This document shows positions 8,972-16,442 of a stretch of 35,392 nt of DNA, piece after piece. Under the pieces are notes generated by a model that made no database searches, was not told the origin of the DNA, and was given only the letters and a program-made list of their open reading frames with translations. The translations under genes and the position numbers were made by a program. The stretch's first letter is position 1, and every line of letters starts with the position of its first letter. This stretch comes from Bacillota bacterium. Lineage in GTDB: Bacteria > Bacillota > Clostridia > Oscillospirales > Ruminococcaceae. The DNA is taken from positions 1 to 35,392 of the forward strand of contig JAEZTV010000011.1 of assembly GCA_023421245.1 (NCBI GenBank), written 5' to 3'.

Positions 8972-8994
8972 AAAGAGGGGCGACGCCCCTCTTT
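8972..8994 (-). terminator. Terminator of small RNA B
   Basis: Perfect 10-bp stem AAAGAGGGGC/GCCCCTCTTT with a 3-nt loop; T-rich 3' side on the minus strand. The symmetric A/T flanks would also allow function on the plus strand. Confidence 0.8.
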
Positions 8995-9000
8995 CATTAC

Positions 9001-9072
9001 AATCTGCGTTTCACGGTAGCAGGGCACCGAACATAGATAATCTGCACTTGACGGTAACAGGGCACCGAACAT
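9001..9072 (-). repeat. 38-nt tandem repeat, two copies
   Basis: Segments 9001-9034 and 9039-9072 share about 30 of 34 positions (common core GGTARCAGGGCACCGAACAT on the plus strand) at a 38-bp period. They lie inside candidate small RNA B. Confidence 0.85.
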
Positions 9073-9096
9073 TATGAGGAATTATCCCTCGGTACT

Positions 9097-9126
9097 ATTA
9101 TACGATAACGCAAAAAAATATGTCAA
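9097..9126 (-). promoter_or_regulatory. Promoter of small RNA B
   Basis: TTGACA (complement of 9121-9126), 18-bp spacer, TATAAT (complement of 9097-9102). Both hexamers are perfect consensus. Confidence 0.8.
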
Positions 9127-9129
9127 TCG

Positions 9130-9369
9130 TAATAAAAAACAGGGGTTGCGAATTTTACAGCTCCCCGCTTATTGGTGGGGGAACACCTGATTTTACAGCT
9201 CCCCGCTTGTTGGTGGGGGAACACCTGATTTTTAGCTTCCCACTGGGCAGATTTTGCCCTGCCCTCATCACAGTTTCGCACTTAAAGCGGCGAAGCGCTC
9301 AGCATCATGCGGCCACAGTATCACCTGCGGTGCACCAAGTATAGCATACGCAAGCATTGCTTTCTTGAT
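9130..9369 (-). ncRNA. Candidate small RNA A with 38-nt tandem repeat
   Basis: A promoter at 9376-9403 drives about 240 nt with no credible ORF, ending in a GGGG/CCCC hairpin followed by TGTTTTTTATT (minus strand, near 9130-9166). The 3' half has two 38-nt copies and a degenerate third copy upstream of them. Each full copy can fold GTTCCCC/GGGGAGC around an A-rich loop. The 5' half has further hairpins (for example CACC-GCA-GGTG). The size range fits 6S RNA, but I cannot confirm its hallmark bulge and do not assign a family. Confidence 0.5.
9152..9227 (-). repeat. Perfect-period 38-bp tandem repeat
   Basis: Copies 9152-9189 and 9190-9227 differ at one position (A/G at base 20 of the unit). 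A degenerate partial copy follows at about 9228-9255. They lie inside candidate small RNA A. Confidence 0.95.
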
Positions 9370-9375
9370 AACTTT

Positions 9376-9403
9376 ATTATACCAAAATATGTGATTCTGT
9401 CAA
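9376..9403 (-). promoter_or_regulatory. Promoter of small RNA A
   Basis: TTGACA (complement of 9398-9403), 16-bp spacer, TATAAT (complement of 9376-9381), with an extended TGG before the -10 hexamer. Confidence 0.8.
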
Positions 9404-9714
9404 GGAGTAATAAAACCGTGAACCTCAAGGCCTGTAAAAAATCGTTTCGTACGGCAGCCCTGTACATAATACGGCGCGATTCCCGCAAGCTAACGGTAAA
9501 ACGCTGCGGTAACGCCCGGCACAGGGTAGCGTGCCGTAATTTTTCGGTCCCCTGTCAAATTAACTTGTCAGGCGAAAGCCTACCCGCGGTAATTTGTGCA
9601 GAAAGGGGAGTGACTTGTGTGCATGAAGATGGTAAAATTAGCAGTAATCCAGCGCCCTGTACCTACAGTGCGCTAAAAATCGGCAGGCTGCGGCAGAAAC
9701 GGAATAAATAATAC
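9404..9714. other. Intergenic region upstream of Nudix gene
   Basis: No supported gene. It holds a hairpin CGGCAC/GTGCCG (9517-9536) and the stem AGGCGAAAGCCT (about 9571-9582), so a structured 5' leader of the plus-strand Nudix gene is possible. A 134-codon frame across this region has no family resemblance and no good ribosome site. Confidence 0.5.
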
Positions 9715-10137
9715 ATGAGACACGAAAAATCCTGCGGCGCACTCGTATACCGCATACAAAACAATGAGCCCGAACTTTTGCTTGTGCGCCACAAAATGGG
9801 CGGGCATTGGTCCTTTCCCAAAGGGCACGTCGAGGCGGGCGAAACCGAACAACAGACCGCACTGCGCGAAGTGCAGGAGGAAACCGGCCTTGTCATCGCC
9901 CTTGCGGATGGCTTTCGCCAGAGCGTGGGGTACCATCCGCACCCTGCGGTGCACAAAACGGTGGTGTATTTTGCAGGCACCCCCATTGCGGGCAAGCTGC
10001 ACGCGCAGGAATCGGAGATTGCCGCAATTGCATGGGTGCCCTTTTCGCAAGCCACGCGGCTGCTCAGCTACCCAAACGACCGAAAGCTGCTTTCGCTTGT
10101 CAATCGGTTTCTAAGGCAGCAATCGTTGTGGCCATAA
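9715..10137 (+). CDS. Nudix hydrolase, Ap4A hydrolase-like
   Basis: A 140-aa single-domain Nudix protein. The Nudix box runs from GHVEAGETE through REVQEETGL, so the metal-binding Glu residues are intact. The N-terminus MRHEKSCGALVY and the FPKGHVE segment resemble asymmetric bis(5'-nucleosyl)-tetraphosphatases, which cleave Ap4A to ATP and AMP. The substrate is inferred from similarity and not proved by sequence. The ATG at 9715 lacks a strong ribosome site. The gene stands alone, divergent from the small RNA units. Confidence 0.9.
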   Translation: MRHEKSCGALVYRIQNNEPELLLVRHKMGGHWSFPKGHVEAGETEQQTALREVQEETGLVIALADGFRQSVGYHPHPAVHKTVVYFAGTPIAGKLHAQESEIAAIAWVPFSQATRLLSYPNDRKLLSLVNRFLRQQSLWP

Positions 10138-10147
10138 TTAATATTTG

Positions 10148-10183
10148 CTGAACCGGTGATTCCATAAGGAATCACCGGTTCAG
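10148..10183 (+). terminator. Terminator-like hairpin after Nudix gene
   Basis: Perfect 16-bp stem CTGAACCGGTGATTCC / GGAATCACCGGTTCAG with ATAA loop, 10 bp after the stop codon. The T-rich stretch (GGTTTTTGTTTT) begins 6 nt later, so this is a good but not textbook terminator. Confidence 0.75.
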
Positions 10184-10217
10184 TGCAAGGTTTTTGTTTT
10201 CCTCAAAAACACCGTAA
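10182..10217. repeat. Dispersed short repeat, copy 1
   Basis: AGTGCAAGGTTTT followed by TCAAAAACACCGTA recurs at 32877-32911 with different central bases. In both places it follows a segment containing TGAACCGG. It may be a terminator relic or a mobile short palindrome. Confidence 0.6.
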
Positions 10218-10290
10218 CTCACAAGAACGCTTACACATACTTCAATTAGCTTAAAGTTTTTAGCTTATTCAGCGGGCATTAATTATGCAT

Positions 10291-10319
10291 TTGCTTTTTC
10301 GCTGTGGCTATGATATTAT
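10291..10319 (+). promoter_or_regulatory. Promoter of ktrB-like gene
   Basis: TTGCTT at 10291-10296, 17-bp spacer ending in TGA, and TATTAT at 10314-10319 give an extended -10 promoter 55 bp upstream of the GTG start. Confidence 0.6.
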
Positions 10320-10373
10320 CTTGGCATTATAAACCGTGCTCTGTCATTAAGAAATGAATAAGGAAGCGATCTT

Positions 10374-11738
10374 GTGCGTACTGCGGGTTCGGAGAAAAAG
10401 TATCCTACCGCGCACCAACCGGTGCAAACCATCACCCTGAGCTTTGCCATTGTAATACTTGTGGGTGCCGTCATACTTATGCTGCCCATATGCTCGCGCA
10501 ACGGACAGTTTACCCCTTTTGTAGATGCGTTGTTTACCGCAACAACCGCCACCTGTGTGACGGGTCTTATTGTTTACGACACCTTTTTACACTGGTCTAC
10601 CATCGGGCATGTTGTCATTCTGCTGCTCATTCAGATCGGCGGGCTCGGGCTGCTGACCATCGTGACCTTTTTTAACATTACACTCGGCCGAAAGCTTGGG
10701 CTGCGCGGTGTGCATCTTGCAAGCGAGACGGCAAACGCCATCGACCTGACCGACGCCCCGCAGCTGATTAAGACGATTATGCTGGTGTCGTTCTCGTGCG
10801 AGGCGGTCGGCGCACTGCTTTTGATGGTGCAGTTTGTGCCGCAATACGGCAGCGAGGGCATCTTCCTTTCGGTGTTTCTTTCCGTTTCGGCCTTTTGCAA
10901 TGCGGGCATCGACCTGTTGGGACGCGAAGGGGCGTATTCGAGCCTTGTTCATTACAACAATAACCCCTACGTGCTGTTTATTATCGCAGCCCTCATTATT
11001 CTTGGCGGCCTGGGCTTTGTGGTATGGAAAGATCTGCTTTTGTACCGCAAAACCAAAAAGCTGCTGCTGCACACCCGCGTGGTACTGCTGATAACAGGTG
11101 TTTTGCTTGTGTCGGGCACCCTCTTTTTCTTGTTGTTTGAATGGGATAACCCCGATACCCTTGCGCCGTTGCCGGTATGGCAGCGCTTTTGCGCTTCGGC
11201 CTTTCATTCGGTCAGCGCACGTACCGCCGGCTTTAACACCGTCGATATGAATGCCCTCAAGGGTATTACAAAAATGCTGCTCATCCTGCTCATGTTTATC
11301 GGTGCTGCACCCGGCTCGACGGGCGGCGGTATTAAGGTAACAACCTTTGCGGTGCTGATGATGACGGTGGTAAGCGTCATCCGCGGGCGGGAGGATACGG
11401 TAATCTTCCGCCGTAAGGTGGATAAGCATATTGTATATAAGGCGCTTGCCATAGCGTTCTTTGGCCTTACACTGGTCATCCTTGCCACGTCGGTCATCTA
11501 CTTTACCAGCGCCGAAACGGTGGACGGCATGAACGCACTGCTCGAATCGGTATCCGCCTTTGCTACGGTGGGGCTTTCCGCCGGTATCAGCGCGGCCGCA
11601 AACCTGCCTTCTAAGCTGGTGCTGATTCTCGCCATGTATTTTGGGCGCGTGGGTCCCGTTTCGTTTGCGCTTGCGCTTACCCTTCGTCAAGGCAGACGCC
11701 ACGAAGTTCTCCCCGGCGGAAAGATCACCGTGGGGTAG
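10374..11738 (+). CDS. KtrB/TrkH family potassium uptake subunit
   Basis: Integral membrane pore subunit of a Ktr/Trk potassium uptake system, 454 aa with four membrane-pore-membrane repeats. The four selectivity-filter segments are visible at CVTGL (61-65), CNAGID (175-180), TAGFNT (284-289) and ATVGLS (397-402). The glycine-rich gate loop PGSTGGGIK follows the third repeat, and the protein ends near FGRVGPVSFALAL. The GTG at 10374 has AAGGAAG 7 nt upstream. No ktrA/trkA gene for the NAD/ATP-binding regulatory ring lies beside it, so its partner must be elsewhere. Confidence 0.95.
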   Translation: MRTAGSEKKYPTAHQPVQTITLSFAIVILVGAVILMLPICSRNGQFTPFVDALFTATTATCVTGLIVYDTFLHWSTIGHVVILLLIQIGGLGLLTIVTFFNITLGRKLGLRGVHLASETANAIDLTDAPQLIKTIMLVSFSCEAVGALLLMVQFVPQYGSEGIFLSVFLSVSAFCNAGIDLLGREGAYSSLVHYNNNPYVLFIIAALIILGGLGFVVWKDLLLYRKTKKLLLHTRVVLLITGVLLVSGTLFFLLFEWDNPDTLAPLPVWQRFCASAFHSVSARTAGFNTVDMNALKGITKMLLILLMFIGAAPGSTGGGIKVTTFAVLMMTVVSVIRGREDTVIFRRKVDKHIVYKALAIAFFGLTLVILATSVIYFTSAETVDGMNALLESVSAFATVGLSAGISAAANLPSKLVLILAMYFGRVGPVSFALALTLRQGRRHEVLPGGKITVG

Positions 11739-11814
11739 CCCTGCGCAGGAGCTCACTCCGCAGCGCGCTTAGGCGTTTTGGTTGAAACCCCTTGCCCTTT
11801 ATAATACCCAAGCC

Positions 11815-11850
11815 GGCTCTGCCTTTCTATGAAAGCGCAGGGCCTTTTTA
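11815..11850 (+). terminator. Terminator after ktrB-like gene
   Basis: GGCTCTGCCTTTC pairs with GAAAGCGCAGGGCC around a TAT loop, with a T run after it, about 75 bp downstream of the stop codon. Confidence 0.85.
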
Positions 11851-11922
11851 TAGGGTTTTGTCATAAAGACGCGCGCAGCAAATGCTTGTTCCAGGCAAAA
11901 TTATTATACTTTTGCTTTCATA

Positions 11923-11951
11923 TTGACTTTAACTATATTTAAGTATATACT
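11923..11951 (+). promoter_or_regulatory. Promoter of DUF2089 operon
   Basis: TTGACT at 11923-11928, 17-bp AT-rich spacer, TATACT at 11946-11951, about 30 bp upstream of the chosen start codon. Confidence 0.75.
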
Positions 11952-11981
11952 CAATATTATTAAATGATTGGGGGAACCGCG

Positions 11982-12284
11982 ATGCCGATTGAGATACTAC
12001 CGGAATGGATGAACAATCTGGACGATGAGGATGTCGCGTTTATAAAGAATTTTCTTCTGTGCTCAGGCTCGCTCAAGGATATTGCGCAAAGCTACGGCGT
12101 AACCTATCCTACCGTTCGGCTGCGGCTTGACCGCCTGATCCAAAAAATCCGCATCAGCGACGACAGTGCGGCCGAGCCGTACATCGCGCTGATTAAGCGC
12201 CTTGCGGTAAACGAAAAGCTCGACTTCGATACCGCAAAGCTGTTAATTGGCGAGTATAAAAAACAAAAAGGGGAGAACACATAG
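11982..12284 (+). CDS. DUF2089 family protein, HTH-like
   Basis: A 100-aa acidic protein, beginning MPIEILPEWMNNLDDED, that matches the DUF2089 pattern. The central segment GSLKDIAQSYGVTYPTVRLR reads as a helix-turn-helix, so DNA binding is likely but unproven. The ATG at 11982 sits 9 nt after GGGGGAA; an in-frame ATG 18 bp upstream lies before that site. The stop is one base from the start of the next gene, so the two are cotranscribed and probably coupled. DUF2089 proteins are often found with small membrane proteins, which suggests a regulator-membrane pair. Confidence 0.88.
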   Translation: MPIEILPEWMNNLDDEDVAFIKNFLLCSGSLKDIAQSYGVTYPTVRLRLDRLIQKIRISDDSAAEPYIALIKRLAVNEKLDFDTAKLLIGEYKKQKGENT

Positions 12285-12285
12285 T

Positions 12286-12633
12286 ATGAAGGCGGCGATT
12301 TTACTGATTCTTGGGCTTCCGATTGCACTTGCGGTGCTGGCGGGTTGTATTGTACTGCAGGTGTATTTGGCAAAGCGAACAAGCATTTTGCCCGGGCTTA
12401 TTCTGCCCGTCCTTTTCCTTGCGGGCACCGGCCTGCTTTCGGCCGTGCTGTTTTACCTTCTGGATACGGCACGAGCGGTTCTTACGGTACCTGTACTGGG
12501 CGGCATGGCTGTCGTAACCTTTGTGGTTATCCTTGTGGTTGTACGCCATCGGCGGCTAAAGCCCGCCGCACGCAAAACGACAATGGACGAAAACAAGGAG
12601 CTTGACCGCATGAACATTCAGGATCTGGGGTAA
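12286..12633 (+). CDS. Small membrane protein paired with DUF2089 gene
   Basis: A 115-aa protein with three hydrophobic segments (about residues 4-27, 36-58 and 64-85), then a basic stretch (RHRRLKPAARK) and an acidic tail ending DRMNIQDLG. The ATG at 12286 follows AAAAGGGGAG by about 10 nt. No enzymatic motif is visible. Its position one base after the DUF2089 stop suggests a sensor, anchor or immunity-like partner for that protein; this role is inference only. Confidence 0.8.
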   Translation: MKAAILLILGLPIALAVLAGCIVLQVYLAKRTSILPGLILPVLFLAGTGLLSAVLFYLLDTARAVLTVPVLGGMAVVTFVVILVVVRHRRLKPAARKTTMDENKELDRMNIQDLG

Positions 12634-12714
12634 CGGTCGGCTTTTGCTTTACACATACCCAAACAGGTAAACGGGGAACAATAAATACGCGTGCCATGAA
12701 AAGAGGTTTTAAGC

Positions 12715-13788
12715 ATGAATGAGATCAAGGGCCTAATTGCGCAGATTATGCAAAGCTGGGTAGGGGAGTGGCTGATTCCTTCCGGTGTTGCGCTGTTGTT
12801 TTTTGCACTGGTACGCCCGCTGCGCGCATTGGTGTTTTCCATCATCAAACGGTTGATGAAAAACCGGCAGGAGGAGTTTTTACGAATCCGCGCGGCGTTC
12901 TCACGGCCGAGCACGCTGCTTGTGCTGTGCATCGGCATATACCTTGCACTCTTTTTATCGCCTGGCGTACATCAAAACCCCGCGGTTTGGCCGGTGACGG
13001 TACGGGTGTTCCGCAGCCTGATTATTCTGTTTGCGGCATGGTTCGCCTGCATTTTGCAGGGCGTAAACGGTCCGCTGCTCAGCTCACTTGCGCGCCGCCC
13101 CGGCATGGATCAGGTGCTCATTCGGTTTGTTTCAAAGTTTCTGCGCGTACTTACCGTCGCGATTGCGGTGCTGATTGTTGTGCAGGAATGGGGATACAGC
13201 ATCAGCGGCCTGCTCACGGGGCTTGGGTTGGGCGGGCTTGCCGTTGCGCTTGCCGCGCAGGACCTGCTGTCCAACCTGTTTTCGGGCGCGGTCATACTGC
13301 TCGATAAGCCGTTTGGCCTCGGCGATTGGATACAGTCCGACACCGTCGAGGGCATTGTGGAGGACATTAACTTTCGAAGTGTAAAAATTCGCACCTTTAC
13401 GCAGGCGGTTGTAACGGTGCCAAACTCCACCCTTGCGGGCGCGCCGGTCACCAATTTCAGCCGCATGGGCAAGCGCCGGGTGCTGTTTAACCTTACGCTT
13501 GATTTTAACACCACCCGGCAGCAGATGAATACCTGCCGCGCGCGCATTATCGCTCTGCTGAATAAGCAGGAGGATATCGACCGGCAAACCATCGCCGCCG
13601 TGTTTGACAGCATCGGCGACAGCCGCCTGAATTTGATGGTGATGTACTTCACCAAAACAACCGCGTGGCTTGAGTATATCGAGGTGCGCGGCAGGCTTTA
13701 TTATGAGATTTTAGATATTTTAGAAGCAGAGGGCATCACCCTCGCCCTGCCCGCCCAGACGGTGTATGTGAAAGGGGAACAAGGGTAA
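12715..13788 (+). CDS. MscS family mechanosensitive ion channel
   Basis: Membrane channel that opens under membrane tension to release solutes in hypo-osmotic shock. The protein is 357 aa with hydrophobic segments near residues 16-36, 66-86, 97-117 and 140-158. The pore-lining helix is glycine/alanine rich (GLGLGGLAVALAAQD, about 169-183), followed by LLSNLFSGAVILLDKPF and GDWIQ, the MscS beta-domain entry. VPNSTL and NFSRM mark the cytoplasmic domain. An AGAGG site lies 9 nt before the ATG. It is near the potassium channel gene and shares its strand, giving a small osmotic/ion cluster. Confidence 0.95.
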   Translation: MNEIKGLIAQIMQSWVGEWLIPSGVALLFFALVRPLRALVFSIIKRLMKNRQEEFLRIRAAFSRPSTLLVLCIGIYLALFLSPGVHQNPAVWPVTVRVFRSLIILFAAWFACILQGVNGPLLSSLARRPGMDQVLIRFVSKFLRVLTVAIAVLIVVQEWGYSISGLLTGLGLGGLAVALAAQDLLSNLFSGAVILLDKPFGLGDWIQSDTVEGIVEDINFRSVKIRTFTQAVVTVPNSTLAGAPVTNFSRMGKRRVLFNLTLDFNTTRQQMNTCRARIIALLNKQEDIDRQTIAAVFDSIGDSRLNLMVMYFTKTTAWLEYIEVRGRLYYEILDILEAEGITLALPAQTVYVKGEQG

Positions 13789-13938
13789 CTACCGCATGTC
13801 ATAAGCTTCATATTTGGTTGCCAAGCCCGTCCGCTTCATGGTACACTTTTATACAGAACAAACCTTAATATGAATACAGTTTCAGTCGCGCGGGTTTCCG
13901 TGCGGCTGATGGTGCCCATTAAGATTAAAGGAGCAGCC

Positions 13939-14136
13939 ATGAACGGACAATCCCGCAGCAGCATTTCCATCGGAGCACATGTAAAAATTGTACTCAAGGC
14001 CGACCAGCGCACCGGCAGGCTTACCGAAGGCGTTGTGGCAAGGCTGCTGACCAAAAGCAGCTCGCATCCCCACGGCATCAAGGTAATGCTTGAGGATGGG
14101 CAGGTCGGCAGGGTACAGGAGATTATAAAACCGTGA
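13939..14136 (+). CDS. YwbE family protein
   Basis: A 65-aa protein, MNGQSRSSISIGAHVKIVLK onward, matching the short YwbE/DUF2196 family, with the RTGRLTEGVVARLLTKS core and a HGIKVMLEDGQVGRV segment that would form a small SH3-like beta barrel. Function is unknown. The ATG at 13939 follows AAAGGAGC by 7 nt; the in-frame ATG at 13870 would add 23 residues not expected in the family. Confidence 0.9.
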   Translation: MNGQSRSSISIGAHVKIVLKADQRTGRLTEGVVARLLTKSSSHPHGIKVMLEDGQVGRVQEIIKP

Positions 14137-14211
14137 GAAGCAGAAAAGGGCACGGCTGCGGGTTGAAACTCCCTCCGCCGCCGTACGATCATTCTTTACG
14201 AGGTGAGTATC

Positions 14212-14430
14212 TTGTATCAGCATATTAAAGATCTGCGGGAAGACCACGATTTAACACAACAGCAGCTGGCACAACTGCTTAACATCAGCCAAGCGACCTA
14301 TTCCAGGTATGAAAGCGGCACGCTGGATATTCCCAGTACGTCATTGATTGCCTTGGCATTATTCTATAAAACCAGTGTGGATTTTCTTCTCAGCCTGACC
14401 AACAATAAAACACCTTATGAAAGGATATAA
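14212..14430 (+). CDS. XRE family transcriptional regulator
   Basis: A 72-aa single-domain Cro/CI-type helix-turn-helix protein. It starts MYQHIKDLREDHDLTQQQLA, and the recognition helix lies in NISQATYSRYESG. I choose the TTG at 14212 because GAGGTGAG sits about 6 nt upstream and MYQxIKDLREDxDLTQ is the usual N-terminus. The GTG at 14203 overlaps that ribosome site. No cognate operon is obvious; the protein is probably autoregulatory. Confidence 0.9.
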   Translation: MYQHIKDLREDHDLTQQQLAQLLNISQATYSRYESGTLDIPSTSLIALALFYKTSVDFLLSLTNNKTPYERI

Positions 14431-14470
14431 GCATCGTTGCGTGCTGCACACCATTGCCGCTTTCACACAA

Positions 14471-14514
14471 AAAAGAGCGTGGATTTGGAGATTACTCCTC
14501 GTCCGCGCTCTTTT
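14471..14514 (+). terminator. Terminator after XRE gene
   Basis: AAAAGAGCGTGGA (14471-14483) pairs with TCCGCGCTCTTTT (14502-14514), with one G-T pair; T-rich 3' side on the plus strand. Confidence 0.85.
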
Positions 14515-14635
14515 CTGATTTTTGACGAAACACCTCGCCGTAACCTGCGGGAAGACAGGCAGTGCCAAGAATACCGTGCAAATTAGTCTGCGGTTTCCGT
14601 CCTCTTAACGTTTAACGGCAAGGAAGGTCTCATCA

Positions 14636-14665
14636 CAAAGGGAGGGGCGATTACCCCTCCCTTTG
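14636..14665 (-). terminator. Terminator after AraC/GyrI gene
   Basis: CAAAGGGAGGGG / CCCCTCCCTTTG perfect stem with loop, 6 bp beyond the stop codon of the minus-strand regulator gene. It may be bidirectional. Confidence 0.75.
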
Positions 14666-14670
14666 CCGGT

Positions 14671-15525
14671 TTAGTCCTGCTTCTTTACAACGGGAATCCA
14701 TACCTCATACGCCGTGTTTTCGGGGTTGGGGTCAAGGTAAACCTCCACATCGGGGCCGCTTGCGTACTCATAACCCGAGGTGGGCAGCCATTCGGTGACA
14801 ATGCGCCGCTCAAGCTCCTGAATAGAAAGTCCGGTGCCCTGCCCGCTGAAAATAGCCCAGGTGAAGGCCCCTACTGTGTATTCCTCAAACTCTCCCGCCT
14901 CTGCTGTACTTGCAACCGCAATGTAATACCGCCACCGGTCGGCTTCGGTGTTGCAGACGCTGACGCCAAGCACCCCCATAGGCCGGCTGTTCATCAGCTG
15001 TGCGAGGCGGGCAATCGTACCGTCCTGTGCGGCTTTGCCCCACAGCTTTGGCACCGTTTCAAAATTCTGTTCAATCTCGGCTTGCAGCGGGGCGCTGATC
15101 CCCACAATACGAAAGGCTTCCTTTTTCTCAATCCTGTACTCCATCTGTACCGCTCCTTTGATTGTCATCTGAAAGCTGATGGGCGGAAAGGATCTGAGGG
15201 TTTTGCCTTGTTCCCTTGCCTGTGACGGCGCAAAGCCATGCACCGTTTGAAACGCACGGTTAAAGGCAGTGGGCGAGTCGTAGCCGTACCGCAGGGCGAT
15301 GTCAACAATCCTGTGCTCACCGCTTTGCAGATCGGCAGCCGCGCGGCTCATCCTGCGGCGGCGGATATACTCGGACAGCGGCATACCCGCCATATAGCCG
15401 AACATCCGCTGAAAGTGGTAGGATGAGCAGTACGCTAGCCTGCCAAGCTGTTCATAGTCAATCTCACCCGTAAGGTTTTCCTCAATATACCCCATGGCGG
15501 CGTTCAGCCGTGTAATCCATTCCAT
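14671..15525 (-). CDS. AraC family regulator with GyrI-like effector domain
   Basis: A 284-aa protein. Residues 1-110 form an AraC-type double helix-turn-helix (YHFQRMFGYMAGMPLSEYIR, then DIALRYGYDSPTAFNRAFQ). From about residue 128 (YRIEKKEAFRIVGIS) it has a GyrI-like/SoxS-C small-molecule binding domain of the Rob or BmrR C-terminal type. Such proteins usually sense hydrophobic cations or other small ligands. The ATG at 15525 lies 9 nt from AGGAGG; an ATG two codons earlier is only 3 nt away. It is followed by a strong terminator. Confidence 0.93.
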   Translation of the reverse strand: MEWITRLNAAMGYIEENLTGEIDYEQLGRLAYCSSYHFQRMFGYMAGMPLSEYIRRRRMSRAAADLQSGEHRIVDIALRYGYDSPTAFNRAFQTVHGFAPSQAREQGKTLRSFPPISFQMTIKGAVQMEYRIEKKEAFRIVGISAPLQAEIEQNFETVPKLWGKAAQDGTIARLAQLMNSRPMGVLGVSVCNTEADRWRYYIAVASTAEAGEFEEYTVGAFTWAIFSGQGTGLSIQELERRIVTEWLPTSGYEYASGPDVEVYLDPNPENTAYEVWIPVVKKQD

Positions 15526-15609
15526 CCGCATAAACCTCCTAAAGTATATGGTAGCGGTTTCTTCTCCGGTTGTCCTCTCGGTCGCTGCACCAAAAAGAGA
15601 GCGCGGATT

Positions 15610-16323
15610 TTATTGTTTGTTTTCAAGCGTCCAGCCGTGGTCGCCGTGGTAGATCATCCGGCGGGTCATACCGCCGTCGATGCAGATGTTCTCACCGGTA
15701 ATAAAGCCCGCCTTGTCCGAGCACAGAAACAGCACCATCGCCGCAATATCCGCAGGGGTACCCACACGGCCTGCGGGATGCTGCATGGCATCGGCGCCGC
15801 TGTATCGCGTGCCGCTTGTCTCAATCCACCCCGGCGAGACAGCGTTTACCCGCACACGCCCCGCAAGGCTTACCGCCATCGCGTGGGTGAGCGCCGCAAT
15901 CCCGCCCTTGGCGGCGGTGTAGCTTTCGGTTTGCGGCTGGCTCATACGGTCACGGCTGGAAGAGATATTCACAATCGCCGCGCCCGCGGTAAAGTACGGC
16001 AGAAACAACTTAGTAAGGAAGAACGGCGCGGTTACGCCAACGCGCAGCGCATGGTTAAACTGCTCAAAGCCGCAGCTCTCAATACCCGCCATAGCGGGCG
16101 GCGCGTTGTTGATAAGGTAATCGACACGCCCATACGCGGCAGTTACGCTGTCGGCAAAACGGCGCAGGGTATCCTCGTCGCCGACATCACCCACAAAATA
16201 TGGGTTCTCATTGATGTCGATGACGCAGACCGCCGCGCCCTCCTTGGCAAATTCCTCGCAGATACATCTCCCGATGCCGCCCGCACCGCCTGTAACAACC
16301 GCCACCTTGCCTTTAAAACTCAT
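15610..16323 (-). CDS. SDR family NAD(P)-dependent oxidoreductase
   Basis: A 237-aa classical short-chain dehydrogenase/reductase. The Rossmann motif is TGGAGGIG at 11-18, the catalytic pair is Tyr135 and Lys139 in SYTAAKG, and the catalytic Ser is in NISSSRD near 121-123. The usual NNAG motif reads NNAP (72-75). VNAVSPGWIET and ICIDGGMTRR are standard late motifs. The ATG follows AAAGGAGG. The Asp at 36 (VIDIN) favours NAD over NADP; the substrate cannot be inferred. It sits 79 bp upstream of the AraC/GyrI gene and may be cotranscribed with it. Confidence 0.92.
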   Translation of the reverse strand: MSFKGKVAVVTGGAGGIGRCICEEFAKEGAAVCVIDINENPYFVGDVGDEDTLRRFADSVTAAYGRVDYLINNAPPAMAGIESCGFEQFNHALRVGVTAPFFLTKLFLPYFTAGAAIVNISSSRDRMSQPQTESYTAAKGGIAALTHAMAVSLAGRVRVNAVSPGWIETSGTRYSGADAMQHPAGRVGTPADIAAMVLFLCSDKAGFITGENICIDGGMTRRMIYHGDHGWTLENKQ

Positions 16324-16442
16324 ATCGCGTCCTCCTTTGTTGCTGCCGGTGCCGCCAAAAAAGTGACCACCGAACGGTCCAGCCGTTTTGTCGAAACTAT
16401 CAAGCGATGTTTGCCTTTCCGCCTTTTCCCGCCAACGAGCTG

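Larger units (their letters stand above)
8968..9090 (-). ncRNA. Candidate small RNA B with 38-nt tandem repeat
   Basis: A promoter (9097-9126) and a terminator hairpin (8972-8994, AAAGAGGGGC/GCCCCTCTTT then TTTT) bound about 120 nt without a plausible ORF. The middle holds two near-identical segments starting 38 nt apart. Each folds a small hairpin CGGT-GCCCTGYT-ACCG with a pyrimidine-rich loop. I do not recognise the RNA family. It lies just upstream of the trp promoter and on the same strand, but has its own terminator. Confidence 0.55.

Noticed and set aside
9001..9227. Possible CRISPR array from 38-nt repeats
   Set aside because: Only two copies of each repeat, directly abutting without spacers, and no cas gene in the window.
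9307..9711. 134-codon plus-strand frame upstream of the Nudix gene
   Set aside because: It crosses a minus-strand promoter, has no ribosome site and has no recognisable domain.
10587..11756. Minus-strand 389-codon open frame
   Set aside because: Antisense to the potassium channel gene; rich in His/Gln/Arg from reversed codons and lacking any domain.
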